DNA from: Methanobacteriota archaeon | GTDB lineage: Archaea > Thermoplasmatota > Thermoplasmata > RBG-16-68-12 | Length of the DNA stretch: 20,487 nucleotides | Assembly (NCBI GenBank): GCA_005878515.1 | Contig: VBLZ01000067.1 | Coordinates: 1-20,487 of the forward strand | Direction: 5' to 3' | Shown here: piece by piece, positions 15,576-20,487 of the stretch | How positions within the stretch are numbered: the stretch's first letter is position 1 | How the letters are laid out: every line of letters begins with the position of its first letter | Program-made: the position numbers and the translations under genes | The notes under the pieces: generated by a model | What the model was told of the DNA's origin: nothing | The model's database searches: none | What the model saw: the letters and a program-made list of their open reading frames with translations, nothing else

Positions 15576-16127
15576 CTACGCGAGCTGGAGTTGTTGCTCC
15601 GTGACGAGCACCCCGAGTCGGCGGAACGCGTCTTCGACGCGCTCACCCGTCTTGGCCGACGTCAGGACGAAGTCGGCGTGGTACGCCTTCGCGAACGCGG
15701 CGATGTCGATCTCTCGGAACCGTGCGTTCGCGGTGAGATCTGACTTGTTGACTGCGATTAGGATGGGCACCTTTCCGACGACGTCCTCAACGCCGTCGAT
15801 CCAATCATCGAGGTTGTCAAGGGTCCGGCGTCGCGTGAGGTCGGCCACGGCGAGGATCCCGTTCGCACCGTAGAAGTACGCGTCCTTCAGCAGTTCTCGG
15901 AATCCTTTCTCCCCCATGATGTCCCAGATCGTCATGTCGATGTCCACGAGGAGATCGTATTCCGGCAGGAGGATGCGAGCTTCCTTCTTCGTGACGTGCG
16001 TCCCGAGCGTCGTGAGGTATCCCTCGTCGTACATGTTGATCGTGTACCGGCTGATCAACGATGTCTTCCCGACCCCTTTGTCCCCGACGAGACAGACCTT
16101 CGACTTTAGCTGCTTCTGCTTCGTCAT
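15576..16127 (-). CDS. Ras-like small GTPase (first of two paralogues)
   Basis: The 183-residue protein is a complete small GTPase. G1 is GDKGVGKTS (15-23), and a G2 Thr lies in YLTTLG (37-42). G3 is WDIMGEKG (68-75), G4 is NKSD (127-130) and G5 is TSAK (156-159). At the position of Ras Gln61 it has Glu73. It lacks a C-terminal cysteine for prenylation, so any membrane contact must come from a partner. It is about half identical to the neighbouring GTPase, which implies a tandem duplication. It stops 161 bases before the start of the large surface protein and has its own TATA-like element, so co-expression rather than one tight operon is indicated. The cellular process is unknown. A role downstream of the surface protein is inferred. 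Confidence 0.93.
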   Translation of the reverse strand: MTKQKQLKSKVCLVGDKGVGKTSLISRYTINMYDEGYLTTLGTHVTKKEARILLPEYDLLVDIDMTIWDIMGEKGFRELLKDAYFYGANGILAVADLTRRRTLDNLDDWIDGVEDVVGKVPILIAVNKSDLTANARFREIDIAAFAKAYHADFVLTSAKTGERVEDAFRRLGVLVTEQQLQLA

Positions 16128-16170
16128 CCGACATCCTCGCCCGGAACCGCGGCCCGACTTCGACGCTGCG

Positions 16171-16177
16171 TACTTAA
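16171..16177 (-). promoter_or_regulatory. TTAAGTA promoter element of the first GTPase gene
   Basis: The minus strand reads CGTTAAGTACGCAGCG, centred about 47 bases before the ATG at 16127. The core matches the element before the large surface protein. Confidence 0.5.
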
Positions 16178-16205
16178 CGATTCGCGCGTTGTTCTCCGAG
16201 TTGAT

Positions 16206-16766
16206 TCATGTCGCGACCGCCATGCCCTCCCGCTGGAGGACCATCGTGCCGAGGCGACGGAAGAGGACCTCCACGTTCTCGCCCGTCTTCGCCGAGGCGT
16301 AGAAATACGGCGCCTCGAACGCCCGCACGGCCTGCTCGATCTCCTTGTCGCCGTACAGGATCATGACCTCGTCCTTCAAGTCGATCTTGTTGATCGCATA
16401 GACAACCGGAATCTCGCCGACCACGTTGAAGACGCTCTGCACCCAGTCGTCGAGCTCCTTGAGTGTCGAGTACCGCGTGAGGTCGCAGACCGCGACCACG
16501 CCCTTCGCGCCGTGGAAGAACGCTTCCTTGAGGAGATCGCGGAAGCCCTTCTCCCCCATGATGTCCCAGACCGTCATGTCCATGTCGATTTTCGTCCGGT
16601 CCCGGGTCTCGAACGTCATCTCGCGCTTCGAGACCTTCGCCCCGAGCGTCGTGATGTATCGGTCGTCGAACTCGTCCTGGACGAACCGCCGGATCAGAGA
16701 GGTCTTGCCGACGGCCGCCTCGCCGATCAGGCAGACCTTCGTCTTGATGCGCTGGGCTTCGGGCAT
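16206..16766 (-). CDS. Ras-like small GTPase (second of two paralogues)
   Basis: The 186-residue protein has all five GTPase motifs. G1 is GEAAVGKTS (15-23), and a G2 Thr lies in YITTLG (37-42). G3 is WDIMGEKG (67-74), G4 is NKID (126-129) and G5 is ASAK (157-160). Glu72 replaces the Ras Gln61 equivalent, exactly as in the neighbouring paralogue. The WDIMGEKGF block is identical in both, and the region after G4 is the most divergent, which suggests a shared switch mechanism with different partners or fates. There is no C-terminal lipidation cysteine. The start at ATG 16766 follows a TATA-like box at about 33 bases, so the message is probably leaderless. Together with the first GTPase and the surface protein it forms a three-gene cluster on the minus strand. 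Confidence 0.94.
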   Translation of the reverse strand: MPEAQRIKTKVCLIGEAAVGKTSLIRRFVQDEFDDRYITTLGAKVSKREMTFETRDRTKIDMDMTVWDIMGEKGFRDLLKEAFFHGAKGVVAVCDLTRYSTLKELDDWVQSVFNVVGEIPVVYAINKIDLKDEVMILYGDKEIEQAVRAFEAPYFYASAKTGENVEVLFRRLGTMVLQREGMAVAT

Positions 16767-16794
16767 CGGGGGCGTTCGTCGGATTCGCCTTGGA

Positions 16795-16803
16795 TTACTT
16801 AAA
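16795..16803 (-). promoter_or_regulatory. TATA-like element between the second GTPase gene and pyrF, possibly used in both directions
   Basis: The minus strand reads CTTTAAGTAATCC, centred about 33 bases before the GTPase ATG at 16766. On the plus strand the same bases read TTACTTAAAG, about 62 bases before the pyrF start, and could serve that gene too. Confidence 0.5.
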
Positions 16804-16864
16804 GGGTCCGCCGGACGCCGCCTCCGAACGAACCTTTTTCTCCGTCATCCTCTTGAGGGCCGCG

Positions 16865-17515
16865 ATGCGGCTCAACCACCGGCTCATCCTGGCGCTCGAT
16901 GTCACGGACCCCAAGCGAGCGGTCGAGCTCGCCGGACGCGTTCGACCGCACGTGGACGGGGTCAAGGTGGGATGGCCCCTCGTCCTCGCGGGCGGTCTCG
17001 ACGTCCTTCGGACTCTCTCCAAGACCGACTACGTCCTCTGCGATTTCAAGATCGCCGACATCCCGAACACAAATCGGCTCATCGTTGAGCAGGCGGTGGA
17101 TGCAGGGGCCTCGGGGATCATCTGCCATGGGTTTGTCGGGGAGGACTCGGTACGCGCGTGCGTCGATGCGGCTCGGGGCGCGGATGTGTTCGTTCTCGTG
17201 GAGATGAGCCATCCGGGAGGCCTGGAGTACTCCGCCAAATACGCGGAGGACCTCGCACGCGTTGCGGCCCGAGTCAACGCCGCCGGGATCATCGCGCCGG
17301 CGACACGACCGGAACGAGTGAGAGCGCTGAGAGCGATCATCGGCCGGAAACAGATCCTCGCTCCCGGGGTTGGTGCTCAGGGAGGGAAGGCCTCCGAGGC
17401 GATCGCAGCCGGCGCGGACGCCGTCATCGTCGGGCGGGCCATTTACGAAGCCGTGAACCCCGCGGAGGCCGCAAAGGCCATCGTCGGCGAGATCCGATCG
17501 ATCGTCTCACGGTAG
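16865..17515 (+). CDS. pyrF: Orotidine 5'-phosphate decarboxylase
   Basis: The enzyme decarboxylates OMP to UMP, the last step of de novo pyrimidine synthesis, in the cytosol. The 216-residue protein has LALDVTDPKRA at 8-18 and the catalytic D-x-K-x-x-D in DFKIADIPNT (D60, K62, D65). It also has the phosphate-binding APGVGAQGG, followed by AIAAGADAVIVGRAIY. Length is normal for the archaeal form. ATG 16865 is chosen because MRLNHRLILALDV is the usual N-terminus; a reading from 16790 would add 25 unconserved residues across the promoter. The gene leads a plus-strand group with the UPF0282 protein and the repair protein, and no functional link among them is obvious. Confidence 0.96.
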   Translation: MRLNHRLILALDVTDPKRAVELAGRVRPHVDGVKVGWPLVLAGGLDVLRTLSKTDYVLCDFKIADIPNTNRLIVEQAVDAGASGIICHGFVGEDSVRACVDAARGADVFVLVEMSHPGGLEYSAKYAEDLARVAARVNAAGIIAPATRPERVRALRAIIGRKQILAPGVGAQGGKASEAIAAGADAVIVGRAIYEAVNPAEAAKAIVGEIRSIVSR

Positions 17516-17538
17516 ATGTGCGCCCAAGCGGTGTTCCG

Positions 17539-18438
17539 ATGAAGATTACGCCTCTCGCGGCGGACAGCCTCGGAGCGCGGTCCATGGCGACCCTCGTCGA
17601 GACGCCGGATGTGACGATCCTCTTGGACCCGAGCGTCCGACTCGGACCCTACCGGTACGACCTCCCTCCGCATCCGATCGAACGATTGCGCCAGAAGGAG
17701 TTGTGGCAGGGCATCCGGGACGCTGCGAAGCGCGCGGACGTCCTCACGGTGAGCCACTACCATTACGATCATCACAATCCGGCGGCACCGTCCATCTTCC
17801 GCGGCAAGCTCGCCTTCTTGAAGGACGGCAAGTTCCACATCAACCGAAGTCAGCGGGAGCGTTCGAGTGCGTTCGTCCGCAAGCTCAAGTCAACTCCGAA
17901 GGCGATCCTGGTGGCGGACGGGAACCAAATGGATTTCGGCGGGACGGAGCTCCTATTCTCGTCGGCGGTGCCGCACGGCTACAACGATGAGCTCGGGTAC
18001 GTCGTGATGAGCCGGATCGCGCAAGGGCACGACGTCTTCGTTCATACGTCCGACGTCATTGGCCCGCCGTTGAGGGAACACCTGTCGTTCCTCGTGGACG
18101 CCCAACCGACGGTCCTCTACGTGGACGGCCCGATGACGCATATGCCCGAACATTATCCGCAGGTCCACACGAAACGGTCCCTCGCACACCTCGTCCGGAT
18201 CCTCCGGACGACGGACGTTCGGACGCTCATCCTGGACCATCACATCCTCCGGGACCGGGACTGGCGCGCTCGGATGAAGCCCGTCTTCGAGGCGGGGAAG
18301 GAGCACGACGTCGCCGTGTTGACCGCCGCGGAATTCGCCGGCAAGCCGGTTGACCAACTTGAAGCGAACCGCGACAAGCTGTACGGAATCGAGCCGACCC
18401 CGAAAGGCATAAGTGGCGCAGGTCCTTCGGAGCGATGA
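17539..18438 (+). CDS. UPF0282 family metallo-beta-lactamase-fold hydrolase
   Basis: The 299-residue protein begins MKITPLAADSLGARSMATLV, the characteristic opening of the archaeal UPF0282 family. The metal site SHYHYDHHNP (72-81) gives H73, H75, D77 and H78 of the H-x-H-x-D-H motif. Later histidines in AVPHGYNDE, VFVHTSD and LDHHILRD supply further ligands typical of the fold. The substrate is unknown for the family. ATG 17539 follows the pyrF stop by 23 bases. A much longer reading in the same frame from 17158 overlaps pyrF and is rejected. The TGA is one base before the next small gene, so the two are probably translated together. Confidence 0.93.
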   Translation: MKITPLAADSLGARSMATLVETPDVTILLDPSVRLGPYRYDLPPHPIERLRQKELWQGIRDAAKRADVLTVSHYHYDHHNPAAPSIFRGKLAFLKDGKFHINRSQRERSSAFVRKLKSTPKAILVADGNQMDFGGTELLFSSAVPHGYNDELGYVVMSRIAQGHDVFVHTSDVIGPPLREHLSFLVDAQPTVLYVDGPMTHMPEHYPQVHTKRSLAHLVRILRTTDVRTLILDHHILRDRDWRARMKPVFEAGKEHDVAVLTAAEFAGKPVDQLEANRDKLYGIEPTPKGISGAGPSER

Positions 18439-18439
18439 G

Positions 18440-18610
18440 ATGGCGAAGGAGCATCACTGCCCGGTCCACGGCGCCCAGCCGTGCAATGCGTCGGGTGGCA
18501 TCATCCACGTTTGTCCGATTGGCTACGAGCGCTGGGACGAGGTCGTCGAGGAGAAACCGGCCCCGGCACCGGCGCCCCCGAAACCCGTGGCGCCCACTCC
18601 CGCAGCCTGA
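18440..18610 (+). CDS. 56-residue Cys/His protein with Pro/Ala-rich tail, function unknown
   Basis: I do not recognise this gene. It starts at ATG 18440, one base after the UPF0282 stop, and ends two bases before the start of the repair protein. The N-terminal part has C7, H10, C15 and C25 in CPVHGAQPC and HVCPIG, which could bind one zinc ion. The C-terminal third alternates Pro and Ala (about residues 40-56) and should be an extended, disordered tail. Tight packing between two conserved genes supports its being real. A role as a small adaptor of the repair protein is speculation. Confidence 0.65.
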   Translation: MAKEHHCPVHGAQPCNASGGIIHVCPIGYERWDEVVEEKPAPAPAPPKPVAPTPAA

Positions 18611-18612
18611 CC

Positions 18613-19899
18613 ATGACCGTTCCCTCTTCCGCCGGATCGCCCCGGGCCGAGGATGGGATTCAGGCGACGCTCGCCGAGGTCCGCCGGGAGATCGCGTGTC
18701 GGGTCTGCCGCGGGGACATCAAGCGCTGTCGCCTCGCCATATGTCCGTATCTGGACCGGGTCCGCGATTGGTTCGAGGAGCGGCGGGATCTGCAGACGAC
18801 GAACCTGTTCGGCGCATCCCCGCCGAGTGCGTTCGTCGGTTCCTGGGGATACCCGAAGGTCCTCGTGGGACCGCTCGTCCCGCCGGTGCGAGACGAGGAC
18901 ACCTCGATCCTCGACGCCTCGGAATCGTGGCTCTCGTACGAACTTCCGGAGATCTTGCGATTCCGACTCACGCTGGTCCGCGGGAAAGCCCCCCGCCGGG
19001 TCGCGGAAGCCCGCGCGCCCGACTCGATCCTTTCGACGGTTCAGGAGGCCGCCATGGCCTCAAAACCGATCGACACGGAGATGTGGTTCACGAAGAAGCC
19101 GACGCTCGTGAGTCCGTTCTCGAGTCGAGCGCCCCCCAGCGGCCCGAGTGCGGACATCGCGAAGGTGGACCTCACCGCGAATCCATCCGTGCCGCGGCGA
19201 GTGGACGACCTCGTCTCCGATACGGACCTGCGAGCGGGTGAGGCGGTTACCGATCTCTACGATCACGGGATTTCGCAGAGCCACATCACGCGCGTCTTTT
19301 CCGTCGGCTTGCTCGGGACGAAGGACCGGCGGCGGCTCGTCCCGACCGAGTGGTCGATCACCGCGGTCGACGATATCCTGGCGAAGAGCCTCGTCCGCGA
19401 GGTCCGATCGTTCCCGTGGATCTCCGACGTCGAGGTGACGAGCGCGAGCGGACTCGCGAACAACGTCGCGGTCCTGATGTTCCCGCAGGCGTTCATGTTC
19501 GAGGGACTCGAGGCGTGGAACCTGGAGGCGAACCCGACGCCGGCCCACGACCATGAATTCGCGGGAGGCCGGACGACCTATCCGGACCAGATCGCAGGGG
19601 CGTACCACGCGACCCGCCTGCCGGTGCTGGAGCATCTCGAGTCCCGCCGCCGTCAAGCGGGCGCCATCGTCTTCATGGAGGTCTACGACGATTGGGTGCC
19701 CCTTGGCGTCTGGCGGTATCGCGAACTGGCTCGCGCAGCTCTCCGAACGAAACCAGCACGCTTCGCGAGCCTCGACGACGCCGAAGTCGAATTGGGACGG
19801 CGTTTGCGCCTTCCGTTGGAGAACTGGTGGCGATCGAGCGTGCTCCGGGCGTACCTGAGAGGCCAGCGGCGGATCACGGGCTACACTTGGGCCAGGTAG
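18613..19899 (+). CDS. nreA: NreA-like archaeal DNA repair protein
   Basis: The 428-residue protein has the features of the archaeal Nre family. An N-terminal four-cysteine zinc site (C29, C32, C39, C44, ending in CPY) is followed by the conserved block LFGASPPSAFVG and GYPKVLVGPLVPP (about 66-92). Nre proteins act in repair of mitomycin-type DNA damage with UvrABC and, in Haloferax, bind PCNA through a C-terminal motif. Here the C-terminus ends in RRITGYTWAR and I see no Q-x-x-L-x-x-F-F type PCNA-binding motif. The start ATG 18613 gives the usual short N-terminus. The longer frame from 18481 overlaps the small Cys/His gene and is rejected. A hairpin follows the stop. Confidence 0.9.
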   Translation: MTVPSSAGSPRAEDGIQATLAEVRREIACRVCRGDIKRCRLAICPYLDRVRDWFEERRDLQTTNLFGASPPSAFVGSWGYPKVLVGPLVPPVRDEDTSILDASESWLSYELPEILRFRLTLVRGKAPRRVAEARAPDSILSTVQEAAMASKPIDTEMWFTKKPTLVSPFSSRAPPSGPSADIAKVDLTANPSVPRRVDDLVSDTDLRAGEAVTDLYDHGISQSHITRVFSVGLLGTKDRRRLVPTEWSITAVDDILAKSLVREVRSFPWISDVEVTSASGLANNVAVLMFPQAFMFEGLEAWNLEANPTPAHDHEFAGGRTTYPDQIAGAYHATRLPVLEHLESRRRQAGAIVFMEVYDDWVPLGVWRYRELARAALRTKPARFASLDDAEVELGRRLRLPLENWWRSSVLRAYLRGQRRITGYTWAR

Positions 19900-19908
19900 G
19901 GCAATCGG

Positions 19909-19933
19909 ACCCGGAGGTAGACTCCCCTCGGGT
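19909..19933 (+). terminator. Hairpin after nreA, possible terminator
   Basis: ACCC-G-GAGG pairs with CCTC-GGGT around an 8-base loop (8 base pairs, one bulged G). It starts nine bases after the nreA stop and is followed by only a short T run, so termination is uncertain. Confidence 0.3.
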
Positions 19934-20038
19934 TTAGAACTAAGACTTCGGAGGGGCGCCTCTGACCCCAACGGCACCGCGGTTCGTCTCCTTCGGAGCC
20001 AGAGCAACCTTCTTGTCCAACTCGCGTTCTCGCCCCGC

Positions 20039-20487
20039 GTGGACACGGGCACGAAGCATCTCGTCGAGCTGAAGGCACGGTACGAAGACCTTGGCAAGGC
20101 GCGGGCGCTCCTCTCGGGTGCAGAACGCCTCGGGTCGTTCCTGCAGGTCGATACATACTTCTCCCTCGGCGAGCGAAGGCTGAAGCTGCGTGCCGTCGAG
20201 GGCGCAAAGGAAGGGCAGCTCATCTATTACGAACGGCCAGACACGAGTGCCGTGAAAGAGAGCCGAGTCCTTCTCGCCTCGTTGCCCGATGCCGCGACTG
20301 TCCGCGAGATCCTCGGACAGGTCCTACCGGTCAAGGCGGAGGTCCGCAAGACGCGTGAGGTGTACCGCCTCCAGGGCGTCCAGGTCCATCTCGACGTCGT
20401 CACGGGATTGGGCAAATTCCTGGAGTTCGAGAAAGTCCTCGCGGACGAATCGGATCGGGAGGAGGGCCAGAAACAACTCGAGGCCCT
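20039..20487 (+). CDS. CYTH-domain protein (class IV adenylate cyclase / triphosphatase-like), cut by right edge
   Basis: From GTG 20039 the frame stays open for 149 codons to the edge. The protein reads KHLVELKARYED near the start, then VDTYFSLGERRLKLR, LIYYERPD, KESRVLL and VHLDVVTGLGKFLEFE. These alternating charged strands are the CYTH tunnel fold, with K, R and E residues that bind a triphosphate and metal ions. The first acidic motif is VELK, where many members have a longer E-x-E-x-K, so the first Glu is not evident. Members include CyaB adenylate cyclases and triphosphatases; the sequence does not say which this is. No ATG lies upstream in frame; the frame is open back past 19900 but lacks starts, so GTG 20039 is the best choice. 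The gap 19900-20038 holds only the hairpin and a weak TTTAGAAC promoter candidate. Confidence 0.85.
   Translation, partial: MDTGTKHLVELKARYEDLGKARALLSGAERLGSFLQVDTYFSLGERRLKLRAVEGAKEGQLIYYERPDTSAVKESRVLLASLPDAATVREILGQVLPVKAEVRKTREVYRLQGVQVHLDVVTGLGKFLEFEKVLADESDREEGQKQLEA

Noticed and set aside
19060..20223. A 387-codon minus-strand frame across nreA and the CYTH gene
   Set aside because: Both plus-strand genes have recognisable family motifs; this frame is Arg/Ser-rich noise.
1..20487. CRISPR arrays, tRNA or rRNA genes, insertion sequences
   Set aside because: I saw no regularly spaced repeats, no tRNA-like cloverleaf with a T-arm GGTTCRA box between genes, no rRNA segments and no transposase motifs.

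Overview
The window is GC-rich archaeal DNA. The A-type (V/A) ATP synthase genes in the order H-I-K-E-C-F-A-B-D, an archaeal NreA-type repair protein, a UPF0282 metallo-hydrolase, TATA-like boxes 30-50 bases before several starts, and Shine-Dalgarno sites inside operons all point to Euryarchaeota in the broad sense. The mini-intein in the P-loop of ATPase subunit A and the aerobic-type respiratory genes (split cytochrome b, Rieske protein, membrane-anchored blue copper protein) make a member of Thermoplasmatota the best guess. That lineage assignment is an inference.

Layout. (1) Positions 1-3584, minus strand: a five-gene respiratory operon, transcribed as blue copper protein, two-helix membrane protein, Rieske iron-sulfur protein, cytochrome b N-terminal half, then cytochrome b C-terminal half, which runs off the left edge. 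This is a quinol-oxidising bc/b6f-like complex whose likely electron acceptor is the anchored cupredoxin. (2) 3585-3869: a divergent promoter region. (3) 3870-12784, plus strand: the complete A-type ATP synthase operon, with a 158-residue intein in subunit A and a 46-residue membrane protein as last gene. (4) 12790-16766, minus strand: two paralogous Ras-like GTPases and a large glycoprotein-like membrane protein with a small cytosolic domain that looks longin/roadblock-like. All three share a TTAAGTA promoter element. (5) 16865-19899, plus strand: pyrF, a UPF0282 metallo-hydrolase, a tiny Cys/His protein and an NreA-like DNA repair protein. (6) 20039 to the right edge: the start of a CYTH-domain protein.

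The respiratory operon and the ATP synthase lie back to back and together form the energy-conversion part of the window: quinol oxidation builds the ion gradient and the ATP synthase uses it. The most interesting candidate for an undescribed system is region 4, a single-pass surface protein whose cytosolic domain has the predicted form of a small-GTPase partner, encoded next to two small GTPases that both carry Glu where Ras has Gln61. Other notable points are the missing canonical start codon of cytochrome b, the P-loop mini-intein, and the enlarged C-terminal cytochrome b subunit.
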